DNA of 40,059 bases. Source: Deltaproteobacteria bacterium. Its GTDB lineage: Bacteria > Desulfobacterota > Desulfobulbia > Desulfobulbales > Desulfobulbaceae. Shown here in pieces: positions 24,459-31,950 of the stretch. The notes under the pieces are model-generated. The model did not search any database. It saw only the letters and a program-made list of their open reading frames with translations, and was not told the DNA's origin. The stretch lies in contig JAJRTB010000076.1 of NCBI GenBank assembly GCA_024278495.1, positions 1-40,059 of the forward strand, in the 5' to 3' direction. The translations under genes and the position numbers were made by a program. Numbering within the stretch: the stretch's first letter is position 1; every line of letters starts with the position of its first letter.

Positions 24459-25166
24459 TCAATCCTGCTTCACCACTGAGGGGGGCAACGCAAAAGATTC
24501 CTGCTCCATCCTGGCGACCAGGTCACGCCACCGCTCCAGGGTCTCACTCCTGCCGATAAGACGGCCCTGGCCGCGCTGCCTGGCCACCCACCACCCCACA
24601 CGGTTAAAGCTGTAGATGGGCAGCAGGTCAAGCCGTTCCGAAGTGGGCAGGATTTCATCCTTCAGACTATCAAGTATCAGGGGTTCGGTTCCGGGCAACC
24701 GCTGATAGGTCATGACCATATGGGCCCGGTCCAGATCAAGGGCGGTGACATAGGTCATGCTCAACTTGTCTTCGGCCACGCCCATGGCCACCAGGGTAAA
24801 ATACTTGGCCACGGAAAAGTCCTCGCAGTCACCACCGCCGCCGGCAATAAACTCCATGGGGGTAGCCCAGTAGTCTTTCTTCTCCCATTTTTTCGAGTCG
24901 CTGACAAACTCCAGCCGGTTGATAAAGGTGTTGACCTTTGCCAACTTTTCCAGGTCGGACAGGCTCTGATCGTTCCGGATCAGGTTCCGCCAGGACAAAA
25001 GACGCACCCGGCCGACAAAACCGTACTGTTCTTCCGCCTTGTCCAGAACGGTCCGGGAGAGGTTAAACGACCCGGCAGCCCCGGCCTGAAGGGCGACAAA
25101 CAACGCGCACAACATCACCGCTGTGCAGCCAAAAAATATTTTCTTTTTCAAAAAAACCTGTTTCAT
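24459..25166 (-). CDS. lapG: LapG-type periplasmic transglutaminase-like cysteine protease (BTLCP)
   Basis: The 235-residue protein has an N-terminal export signal (KKKIFFGCTAVMLCALFVAL). It has the BTLCP catalytic triad: C114 in AGGGGDCEDFSVAKYFTL, H149 in LDRAHMVMTY and D166 in PLILDSLKDE. The region NTFINRLEFVSDSKKW before the cysteine is also typical. In Pseudomonas, LapG cuts large surface adhesins and is held back by the c-di-GMP receptor LapD; here neither a LapA-type adhesin nor LapD is encoded in the window. ATG codons at 25199 and 25166 are both possible starts; 25166 places the signal peptide correctly. It is followed 65 bases later by the HAD gene. Confidence 0.85.
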   Translation of the reverse strand: MKQVFLKKKIFFGCTAVMLCALFVALQAGAAGSFNLSRTVLDKAEEQYGFVGRVRLLSWRNLIRNDQSLSDLEKLAKVNTFINRLEFVSDSKKWEKKDYWATPMEFIAGGGGDCEDFSVAKYFTLVAMGVAEDKLSMTYVTALDLDRAHMVMTYQRLPGTEPLILDSLKDEILPTSERLDLLPIYSFNRVGWWVARQRGQGRLIGRSETLERWRDLVARMEQESFALPPSVVKQD

Positions 25167-25492
25167 AGACCAGTTGAAACAAATACTCCAGGCGCACATA
25201 ACACTTTGTGGCACAACCCCCCGGTTTCTGGTATGCTCTTCCTGGATCCGTGACGAAAATTAGTGTTTCTGTCAATGAACATCTTGAAAAAATGAACTAT
25301 CTGCTCTCACATTCAGCCCGAAAAAATTCCACCCGGTCCGCCCTTCGGGCACCCACTCGCGGCCCATCTGAAAGTGATCAAGCCATGGTGCATAGGTTAC
25401 TATAGCCCCATGGCCCGATCACTTTCATCTGCACCACGGGTGAACGCTCACGGATCCAGGCTCTTGTAAAACAGCTGACCTGACTCAGTATA
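25167..25492. other. Gene-free gap between divergent lapG-like and DUF721 genes
   Basis: The 326 bases hold no credible gene. Bases 25403-25452 are a copy of the second repeat family. A short frame at 25208-25405 has no recognisable product. Promoters for both divergent genes should lie here but none stands out. Confidence 0.5.
25403..25452 (+). repeat. Second repeat family, copy 2
   Basis: AGCCCCATGGC, GATCACTTTCATCTGCACCA and CGGGTGAACGCTCACGG align with the copy at 23889-23937, with a few changes. Confidence 0.6.
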
Positions 25493-25963
25493 ATGGTTTT
25501 TGAAAATAAAACAAAAGTTGTTCCGGTTGCCTCGCAGCTGCAACCCCTTTTTCAGAAAAAAAACTGGCACGCCCTCTGGCAGGTCTACACCCTGTCAAAA
25601 AACTGGGCCAAGGTCGCGGGCAGCAAGGCAGCCCAGCGGAGCAAACCGGCCTATATGCGGAAAAACGTGCTCTGGATCCAGGTGCGTGATTCCGTCTGGA
25701 TGCAGCACCTCCACAGTATGAAACCTCAAATACTGGACCAGGTACGCCGCTTCGCGCCTGAGCTTGAAGTGACTGATATCAGATGGCTTCTGCGACCCAC
25801 GCGCCCGGAAACCCCGCAGCAGCCCCCGGACAGGCGACACAAAGCACGACCGCCAACCCCTGAGAAAGAAAAAGATTTCGCCCGAATCGCCGCTACGGTG
25901 GAAGACGAAGAATGCCGCGCCGCCCTGCGCAGACTCTGGCGAACATTTCAGGAATACCGGTAA
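25493..25963 (+). CDS. DUF721 (DciA-like) protein
   Basis: The 156-residue protein matches DUF721: KNWHALWQVYTLSKNWAKVAGSKAAQ followed by SKPAYMRKNVLWIQVRDSVWMQHLHSMKPQILDQV, where 'W..V.G', 'S.P', 'L.V.V..S.W...L' are the conserved positions. DciA is the helicase-loading factor in bacteria lacking DnaC or DnaI; many DUF721 members in this phylum are its likely equivalents. The C-terminal 50 residues are proline- and charge-rich and probably flexible. It lies alone, 176 bases before the CysK-CysS gene. Confidence 0.75.
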   Translation: MVFENKTKVVPVASQLQPLFQKKNWHALWQVYTLSKNWAKVAGSKAAQRSKPAYMRKNVLWIQVRDSVWMQHLHSMKPQILDQVRRFAPELEVTDIRWLLRPTRPETPQQPPDRRHKARPPTPEKEKDFARIAATVEDEECRAALRRLWRTFQEYR

Positions 25964-26139
25964 GCACCTGTCCAGACATGAGCAATTCAGCCAAGTACCG
26001 CGCAATGAAACAAGCAGGCATGCACATGATATTGATATTCCATGGGCATGACGCAGAATCCGGGCAGAAGGACCATTTCCGGACAGACACCGGCAAGGCT
26101 GCGCCACCATAATAATTAACAAGAGAGAAGACCCGCGCA

Positions 26140-28455
26140 ATGAACTCAATTCTTGAACTTATCGGCAACACCCCTCTTGTGCCCGTCAACCGCCTCAATC
26201 CGGTCAAGGGCGTCACCATCCTTGCCAAGCTTGAATCGTTCAACCCCGGCGGCTCGGTCAAGGACCGGATCGCCCTGTCCATGATCGAGGCGGGCGAGGA
26301 AAGCGGCGAGCTGACCCCGGCCAAGATCGTGCTGGAGGCGACCAGCGGCAACACCGGCATCGGCCTGGCCATGGTCTGCGCGGCCAAGGGGTATCGCTGC
26401 CTCCTGGTCATGCCGGAATCCGCCAGCGTGGAGCGCCGCCAGATCATGCAGGCCTACGGGGCCGAAATCCTGCTGACCCCGGCCAAGAAGAGCACGGACG
26501 GCGCCATTGAAAAGGCCTATGCCATGGGTCTGGAAGACCCGGACCGCTACTTCATGACCGACCAGTTCAACAGCGAGGCCAACTGGCAGGCCCATTACCG
26601 GAACACGGCGCCCGAGATCTGGCGTCAGACAGGCGGCAAGGTAACCGACATTGTCTCCACCCTGGGTACTTCGGGCACGGCCATGGGGCTGAGCAAATGG
26701 TACAGGAAACACCACCCTGAGGTCTTCATCACGGCAGTCGAGCCGTACTACGACCACAAGATTCAGGGTCTGAAAAACATGAAGGAGTCCTACAAACCGG
26801 GCATCTTCGACAAGAACCTGCCCGGCAAAATCGTCAACGTGTCTGACGAGGATGCCTACGAAATGGCCCGCCGCCTGGCCGCGGACGAGGGCATCTTTGT
26901 CGGCATGAGCTCCGGTGCCGCCATGGTCGCCGCCCTGGAGCGGGCCAGGGAAATCAGAGAAGGGTTGATTATCGCCATCCTGCCGGACGGTGGTGAGCGT
27001 TACCTGAGCACGCCGCTCTTTGCCTCACGCAGCCGCAAGGAGTCTGCCGCGCCCAGACTGCGTCTCTACAACACCATGACCCGTAAAAAAGAAGTGTTCC
27101 GGCCCATCAACCGGAACAAGGTCACCTGTTACGCCTGCGGCCCGACCGCCTACCAGTCGCCCAACATGGGCCACTGCCGCCGCCTGGTGGTGGCGGATCT
27201 GATTACCCGCTACCTGGGACTCAAGGGCTATGAAGTCGAATCCTACATGAACTACACCGACCTGGATGACAACACCATTGCCGGAGCAGCCAGGGCGGGC
27301 GTGCCGCTCAAGGAGTTCACCGAGCGCTACATAAACGAATTCACCGCCGCGGCCAAGACCCTCGGAGTCAAACCGGCATCAGGCTACCCCAAGGCATCCG
27401 AACATGTGGAGGACATGCTGGAGATCTCGCACGAGCTGATCCACAAGGGCTATGCCTATGAAAAACACGGATCCATCTACTTTGACATCTCCAAGTTCAG
27501 GCCATACGGCCGGTTGTCCGGTATTGATCTGCGTAAAATCCGCACCGGCACAACCGTGGACCTGGACGACTATGAAAAGGACAACCCCCGGGACTTCACC
27601 CTGCTGAAACGCTCCACCCTGGACGAGCTGAAACGCGGCATTTTCTACCAGACCGACTGGGGCAACGTGCGGCCCGGCTGGCACATCGAGTGCTCGGCCA
27701 TGTCCACCCGCTACCTGGGACAGACCATTGATATCCATACCGCGAGCCAGGACCTGATGTTTCCGCACCACGAAAACGAGATCGCCATTGCCGAGGCCCT
27801 GACCGGCAAACCCCTGGCAAACTACTGGCTTCACTCGGGCCTGTTGCTCAAAGACGGCAAAAAAATGTCCGAGGAGGCCGGCAATATCGTCACCCTGCGC
27901 GAGGTACTGGAAAAAGGCTACTCCGGCCGCGAGATCCGTTTTCTCCTCTTAAGCGTCCATTACCGAAAACCCCTGCACTTCTCCTTCCGACGACTCGATT
28001 CCATCACCACCTCCCTGGAGCGGATAGACGAGTTCACCCGCAAGCTGCTCTGCCTGCCCCCGGACCTGCCCCACCCGGATATCCCCATCTTTGTCGCGGA
28101 CCTGGAGCACAAATTCTACGCGGCCATGGACGACGACCTCAACGTCTCGGGCGCCATCGGCGCCCTGTTCGACTTTATCCGCAAGATGAACCCGGTGCTT
28201 GAAACCGGCAGCATGGAGCGCGAGCAGAAAAACAAGGTCATGGGTATCCTGCACAGTATCAACGGCGTCCTTGGTATCCTGCGGCTGGAGTACTGCCCCC
28301 TGGCCCCGGAACTCAATCGACTGATCCGGGAACGGGAACGGGCCCGCCGCCTCAAGGACTGGGCCGCGGCAGACGTGGCCCGGGCCGAACTGCTGCGAAA
28401 GGGCATCACCGTACGCGACGGCGTTTCCGGCCCGGTCTGGGAGAAGATCGACTGA
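26140..28455 (+). CDS. cysK-cysS: Fused cysteine synthase - cysteinyl-tRNA synthetase
   Basis: One 771-residue frame joins two enzymes of the cysteine pathway. Residues 1-300 are an O-acetylserine sulfhydrylase: PLP lysine K41 in NPGGSVKDRIA, EATSGNTGIGLA (67-77), GTSGTAMG and VGMSSGAA. Residues about 305-771 are class I CysRS: TCYACGPTAYQ with the zinc cysteine C330, WHIECSAMS, FPHHENEIAIAE (zinc His/Glu) and a C-terminal helical domain ending GVSGPVWEKID. The HIGH box reads NMGH (342-345) and the KMSKS box reads KMSEE (575-579), both unusual. The DNA runs through without a stop or overlap, so it is a true fusion. It could channel newly made cysteine to tRNA(Cys). A GAGAGAA ribosome site precedes the ATG. 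Confidence 0.92.
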   Translation: MNSILELIGNTPLVPVNRLNPVKGVTILAKLESFNPGGSVKDRIALSMIEAGEESGELTPAKIVLEATSGNTGIGLAMVCAAKGYRCLLVMPESASVERRQIMQAYGAEILLTPAKKSTDGAIEKAYAMGLEDPDRYFMTDQFNSEANWQAHYRNTAPEIWRQTGGKVTDIVSTLGTSGTAMGLSKWYRKHHPEVFITAVEPYYDHKIQGLKNMKESYKPGIFDKNLPGKIVNVSDEDAYEMARRLAADEGIFVGMSSGAAMVAALERAREIREGLIIAILPDGGERYLSTPLFASRSRKESAAPRLRLYNTMTRKKEVFRPINRNKVTCYACGPTAYQSPNMGHCRRLVVADLITRYLGLKGYEVESYMNYTDLDDNTIAGAARAGVPLKEFTERYINEFTAAAKTLGVKPASGYPKASEHVEDMLEISHELIHKGYAYEKHGSIYFDISKFRPYGRLSGIDLRKIRTGTTVDLDDYEKDNPRDFTLLKRSTLDELKRGIFYQTDWGNVRPGWHIECSAMSTRYLGQTIDIHTASQDLMFPHHENEIAIAEALTGKPLANYWLHSGLLLKDGKKMSEEAGNIVTLREVLEKGYSGREIRFLLLSVHYRKPLHFSFRRLDSITTSLERIDEFTRKLLCLPPDLPHPDIPIFVADLEHKFYAAMDDDLNVSGAIGALFDFIRKMNPVLETGSMEREQKNKVMGILHSINGVLGILRLEYCPLAPELNRLIRERERARRLKDWAAADVARAELLRKGITVRDGVSGPVWEKID

Positions 28456-28507
28456 CCCTTTTCTTCCGCTTTCGGCACCCTCAGGTCCAACCTGGTGAGC
28501 AAGACTG

Positions 28508-28611
28508 TCAAGGAGAATGTTCCATCCCGGCAAAAGCAACCCCCAAATCGTTCAGAATACAGACAGCATTTTTTTGTAGCCAAGGTCCATTCCTGTTGTT
28601 ACATTGTTCAT
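28508..28611 (-). pseudogene. Remnant of an IS110-like transposase start
   Basis: After a good GGAGGA site the ATG at 28611 gives MNNVTTGMDLGYKK. A one-base shift in the A run then opens NAVCILNDLGVAFAGMEH, ending in a stop at 28508. Joined, this looks like the RuvC-like start of IS110-family transposases ('GiDlg.k...vcvld..G'). Only about 35 residues remain and there is a frameshift, so it is a decayed fragment. The 28456-29150 gap otherwise holds repeats. Confidence 0.45.
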
Positions 28612-28962
28612 GGTTGGTTCTCCTCCGTTTTATTGCAGCTTTGACTGCGCTGGTAAAATTGATTTTGAGCGTGATCGTATCACAGCTCGCTAGAACCAGC
28701 CTTCTCATTTTACCTTACCTGCGGTCAGGCACCTTTGCACAAATCAGCGGCTCCTGAGAACGCACACCATTGTGGTTGAAAAAACGGATGGTTGGACATC
28801 CTGCGCGAGCGGTTACTCCTTGCCTGTTGATTTCTTGGCGCATTCCCGTTACATTCTCGGGGCAGATTTCAGGACGTGCGTATCCAATCACAGATGAACT
28901 CGTAAAAAGTCGAAAATCCTGGCTGAGTACTACGATAATTCAACCAGTTACAACGCTGAACC

Positions 28963-28992
28963 GTCGGTTTCGTGACTTTTTGCGAAACCGAC
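28963..28992. repeat. Hairpin of the GTCGG-TTC family, copy 3
   Basis: GTCGGTTTCG (28963-28972) pairs perfectly with CGAAACCGAC (28983-28992). Compared with copies 1 and 2, an A-to-T change in the left arm is matched by T-to-A in the right arm, which keeps the stem. Confidence 0.65.
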
Positions 28993-29008
28993 AATCACAG
29001 GGTACAAT
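28980..29008 (+). promoter_or_regulatory. Candidate promoter for tRNA-Arg inside repeat DNA
   Basis: TTGCGA (28980-28985) and TACAAT (29003-29008) are 17 bases apart. The tRNA starts at 29151, so the transcript would have a leader of about 135 bases made of the repeat. No better promoter is visible closer to the tRNA. Confidence 0.35.
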
Positions 29009-29144
29009 GAAAAATGTATAAAACCGCTACCTTGTAAGCGATCACAGGCTGCCTTGATTTTGGTCAGGCAGTTCGGCGCAGCGTACTGACTGCTCTGCAA
29101 GCCGGACTGATCGTTCAAAAGCGAGGTGCCCTGTGACCGCTTAC
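28993..29144 (+). repeat. Long direct repeat, copy 1, with 111 bp palindromic core
   Basis: The core 29034-29144 begins GTAAGCGATCACAGGCTGCCT and ends with its near inverse AGGTGCCCTGTGACCGCTTAC. It ends 6 bases before the tRNA. A second copy of the same length lies at 30361-30471, with a matching left extension that includes ATGTATAAA. Confidence 0.85.
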
Positions 29145-29150
29145 AGACGT

Positions 29151-29227
29151 GCGCCAGTAGCTCAGCCGGATAGAGCAGGAGCCTTCTAAGCTCAAGGTCG
29201 GGGGTTCGAATCCCTCCTGGCGTACCA
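29151..29227 (+). tRNA. tRNA-Arg (anticodon UCU)
   Basis: The 77-base gene folds as a full cloverleaf: acceptor stem GCGCCAG/CTGGCGT, D stem GCTC/GAGC, anticodon loop CTTCTAA with anticodon TCT, T loop TTCGAAT, and the encoded CCA at 29225-29227. The first anticodon-stem pair is G-A (27-43), a small irregularity. It reads AGA codons. Confidence 0.95.
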
Positions 29228-29325
29228 ACACCTGTCTCTCAAAGCAGATCACCCTGAATCCGTGAGTGTTCACTTACTAATTTCCGGCAGGTTATGCGCA
29301 TTGTTACAAGCCCTGTGACAAATTA

Positions 29326-29370
29326 CGCGTTCACCTGTGGTACAGCCGGCAGAAATCGAGCCGTGGGGCC
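29326..29370 (-). repeat. Second repeat family, copy 3 (inverted), fused to a GTAA-CACAGG site
   Basis: On the minus strand GGCCCCACGGCTCGAT is followed by CTGCCGGCTGTACCACAGGT and GAACGC. It then runs directly into GTAATTTGTCACAGG (29326-29312), a site of the first family. Confidence 0.6.
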
Positions 29371-29396
29371 ATATCACTTTATCAACGGACTTCTTG

Positions 29397-29732
29397 CTAA
29401 TCCGACAAATTTTCTATCATGGACAGGTATCGCTTCTCATTGGCGAATATTGCAAATCCGAAAACAATAAATACCGCAACTGTTGCAAATTGCATAATAA
29501 CTACGACAGGTAACATAATAGTCGAAACTGTCATGACAGATGCTTCTATGTCATTTTGCTTCAAAGCTTCGGCGACGTACAGAGGATTTGCAAAATAAGG
29601 AGACGTAAAAAATATCCACAAAAACAAAGCAACGAGGCCAATCAGCATTACAACAGCCACGGTATTCCACATAGCGACCAGGCGCTTTCTCTTTTTCAGA
29701 AAGATGCGATCATTGTCGGAAAGTTTTTTCAT
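29397..29732 (-). CDS. Small two- or three-TM membrane protein, unknown function
   Basis: The 111-residue protein has a charged start (KKLSDNDRIFLKKRKRL), a membrane helix at about residues 21-43 (VAVVMLIGLVALFLWIFF), a linker, and a second hydrophobic stretch at about 69-93 (TIMLPVVVIMQFATVAVFIV). It has a good GGAG ribosome site 6 bases before the ATG and follows the DUF3592-like gene by 26 bases, so the two form a unit. The DNA is visibly richer in A and T than the surrounding genes. I do not recognise the family. Confidence 0.6.
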   Translation of the reverse strand: MKKLSDNDRIFLKKRKRLVAMWNTVAVVMLIGLVALFLWIFFTSPYFANPLYVAEALKQNDIEASVMTVSTIMLPVVVIMQFATVAVFIVFGFAIFANEKRYLSMIENLSD

Positions 29733-29758
29733 GAGTTACTCCAGGTCAACGCCCCCCA

Positions 29759-30226
29759 TCAGCCACGCCGACTTTTCGGCGACGGCGGAGTGGGCTTGTT
29801 ATGTGAAGTTTTATACCACGCGATTATCAGACCTGCACAAAACAGCATCCACAGGACTGCAAAAACGAGCGTAATGCGATATAGATGCTGCGGATACCCT
29901 ATTTTCTCATACGGATATGTACCAGCGTTATATACGACAGGAACAGTATCTCCGGGTTTATAAGTTCCCATAACAGCCTCAATAACATTCCTGCTACGGT
30001 AAAATATTCTCTGGTGCCCCTCTATGGAGAAGCTGATTTCCATTTCAATTGAGTCTCCTTGCGCAGAGCTGAAATCCTTCTTTTTGAACGCAGTAATCAT
30101 GCCGGTAGTTTGGATGGCATTCTCCAAAAACGTCCGCTCGTATACATATGCTCCACCGATAGTCCAGACAGAGAGAACCAGCATGAGCTTTAATGCTCTG
30201 CGAATGGTGTCTTGAGTTGTCATCAT
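29759..30226 (-). CDS. DUF3592-like membrane protein
   Basis: The 155-residue protein has a membrane helix at each end (residues about 11-29 and 115-137) around a soluble beta-rich domain. The pattern AIQTTGMITAFKKKDF, then SIEMEISFSIEGHQRIFYRS and YKPGDTVPVVYNAGTYPYEKIGY, fits the DUF3592 family ('a.G.V......V.Y...G......YnP.nP..A'). The function of that family is unknown. It lies in AT-richer DNA between the two long direct repeats together with the next gene, which suggests a small acquired segment. ATG codons at 30226 and 30223 are both possible starts. Confidence 0.65.
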   Translation of the reverse strand: MMTTQDTIRRALKLMLVLSVWTIGGAYVYERTFLENAIQTTGMITAFKKKDFSSAQGDSIEMEISFSIEGHQRIFYRSRNVIEAVMGTYKPGDTVPVVYNAGTYPYEKIGYPQHLYRITLVFAVLWMLFCAGLIIAWYKTSHNKPTPPSPKSRRG

Positions 30227-30319
30227 TTATTACGCATCATTTTGGTTTTCCGGAAAAATTTACATGACATGGCCTTATAATTTTGTCGGATTCGCATTGT
30301 GACCTGTTGAATGATAACC

Positions 30320-30471
30320 AGTCACAGGGAAAATAAAAAAATGTATAAAGCCGATACCTTGCAAGTGGTTACAGGGTGCCTTGATTTTGGACAGGCAGTT
30401 CGGCGCAGCGTACAGATTGCTCCGTAAGCCGGACTGATCGTTCAAAAGCGAGGTGCCCTGTGACCGCTTAC
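30320..30471 (+). repeat. Long direct repeat, copy 2, with 111 bp core
   Basis: The core 30361-30471 matches 29034-29144 at most positions, with the same length. Both share the segment TTGATTTTGG-CAGGCAGTTC and the segment GACTGATCGTTCAAAAGCGA. The left end reads GCAAGTGGTTACAGG, slightly decayed. Confidence 0.85.
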
Positions 30472-30636
30472 GTTGAATGAGCGTTGTGCTCGTCGTACGA
30501 TTTTGCCTCAGTACGACGTACATCCTGCATGTATTACCCGTTACAGGAGAAAATGAAAATGAAATTAACATCCACTCACCTTTCCTGTCGTTTCCAGAAA
30601 TGATATTTGATAGTACCATGTGCAACGGGACACACC

Positions 30637-30708
30637 GTAAGTGATCAGGGGCACCGCATCTTCGCACGGTCGCGACTGCACGAATCTGCGGCACCCCTGA
30701 CCACTTAC
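30637..30708. repeat. 72 bp near-perfect palindrome of the same family
   Basis: GTAAGTGATCAGGGGCACCG at the left is matched inverted by the right end CGGCACCCCTGACCACTTAC, with 19 of 23 outer positions paired; TTCG and CGAA continue the stem inside. The 30227-30794 gap holds this, the long repeat and the site at 30737, and no gene. Confidence 0.7.
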
Positions 30709-30736
30709 AAATTATGGGCAGGTAAAATCGCAGAGT

Positions 30737-30758
30737 TACAAACCCTGTGACGAGTTAC
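30737..30758 (-). repeat. Inverted copy of the 22 bp repeat at 24402
   Basis: It is the exact reverse complement of 24402-24423. It lies 36 bases before the start of the lipoprotein gene. Confidence 0.65.
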
Positions 30759-30794
30759 GACACACCCGTTGAAACACCGGATCTGAACATTGTG

Positions 30795-31826
30795 ATGAAC
30801 ACGGCGACTTCCTGCAAAGCAACTCCTTTTTTGACCAGTCCTTCCTGCTGGTTGCCTAAACTTTTCTGCTTCTTCTGGACGGTCCTGGCTCTTTCTTCCT
30901 GCGCTCCCGTTCCCCGGGCGGTGGACTCGCTCCCCGCAGTTTATATGGGGGACGATGCCGATCGGTCGGAGCTGACCGAATTGGCCCCGCTCTTTCTGGT
31001 GGAGCACCCCGAGATAGAATACAACCGAATCGGGACTCCGGCTGTCCGGGAGAATAGCGGTGGGGAAAAGGAGGTCTTTATTGATCCTGACCGGGCGACG
31101 ATCTACGCGGAACAGAGGGAGTTTGTCTCGCAGCGGGGGAACCGGTATACGAATTTTATCTACCGTGTTCATTTCCCTGAAATCCCCTCTTTTCTCTTGC
31201 CCTTTCAGATAAGCGCCGGCAGAAATATCGGACTGTTTGTTATTGTCACATTGAATGAGGATGGACAGCCGCTTCTCTACACAACAGTGCAGACCTGCGG
31301 CTGCTACCTTGCCTTTATCCCGACCTCATACCTGCGGGAGGACGCTTTCCCATCGAACTGGAACCGGAAGCGACAAAGGGTATACGGCCAGACGCTTCCC
31401 GGCCTGGTTAAGTTTGATGAGGCAGAACCGGTCACACGGCCCCTGGTCGTTCTGGCGGACATCTCCCACCGGGTAAAGGACTTCCGGCTGGCCGGACCTG
31501 ATGAATCAGGAAGCCACGTGGTGAAAAAGGCCGGAATGTGCCCCCTTTCCGAGCTTGAGCAGATTATTGCGCCCACTGGTCAGACAGTTTCCCTGTACGA
31601 AACCAGCGGGCCGAGGAAGGGCTACGTCCGGAACAGCCGGAAAATATGGGAACGGCTCCTTATCAGTTGGTGGGCAATTGACTGGCGTGTGGGCGAGGAC
31701 AAGAAACTCGGGCACAAAGGAGATGACGCCCCTCTCTTTTACACCAGCCTCAAGCCCTGGGACCGACAGGAATCAGATATGCGGGACTTTGCGACCTTCC
31801 TGGCCTACTGGGGATGGCGACTGTAA
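30795..31826 (+). CDS. Predicted lipoprotein, unknown function
   Basis: From the ATG at 30795 the product has 343 residues. Its hydrophobic signal ends with the lipobox-like FWTVLALSSCAPVPRA, so it is probably a lipid-anchored envelope protein. The mature part is soluble and mixed alpha/beta, with TVQTCGCYLAFIPTSYL and a conserved-looking RPLVVLADISHRVKDFRL. I do not recognise the family. The frame is open 16 codons further upstream, but that part comes from the repeat at 30737 and precedes the signal. No strong ribosome site is visible. A short imperfect hairpin (GCCGGAA...TTCCGGC) at about 31860-31890 follows the stop. Confidence 0.7.
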   Translation: MNTATSCKATPFLTSPSCWLPKLFCFFWTVLALSSCAPVPRAVDSLPAVYMGDDADRSELTELAPLFLVEHPEIEYNRIGTPAVRENSGGEKEVFIDPDRATIYAEQREFVSQRGNRYTNFIYRVHFPEIPSFLLPFQISAGRNIGLFVIVTLNEDGQPLLYTTVQTCGCYLAFIPTSYLREDAFPSNWNRKRQRVYGQTLPGLVKFDEAEPVTRPLVVLADISHRVKDFRLAGPDESGSHVVKKAGMCPLSELEQIIAPTGQTVSLYETSGPRKGYVRNSRKIWERLLISWWAIDWRVGEDKKLGHKGDDAPLFYTSLKPWDRQESDMRDFATFLAYWGWRL

Positions 31827-31950
31827 CGAACATGCCGCCCGGCCGAACAGGCGGGCAATGCCGGAAACGATTTTCGTCACGCCTTCCGGCAAAAGCATGA
31901 TATACTGTCTCAAAGGACGCATCTGAATAAACCGACCGGGAGGGAATGTT

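Noticed and set aside
25912-26112. 66-codon plus-strand frame, with an inner ATG at 25979, before cysK-cysS
   Set aside because: It overlaps the end of the DUF721 gene; the inner 45 codons are His/Met-rich without a clear ribosome site or a known motif. A small peptide cannot be excluded.
26146-26757. 203-codon minus-strand frame opposite cysK
   Set aside because: A Gly/Ala/Asp/His-rich shadow of a strongly conserved enzyme gene.
28770-29021. 83-codon plus-strand frame ahead of the tRNA
   Set aside because: Its C-terminal half is a translation of the GTCGG-TTC hairpin and the repeat; not a plausible protein.
30275-30694. 139-codon minus-strand frame across the direct repeat
   Set aside because: It runs through the repeat and a palindrome; no ribosome site and no domain.
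28993-30758. CRISPR array
   Set aside because: The repeats are long, palindromic, few and not regularly spaced, and no cas gene is present.
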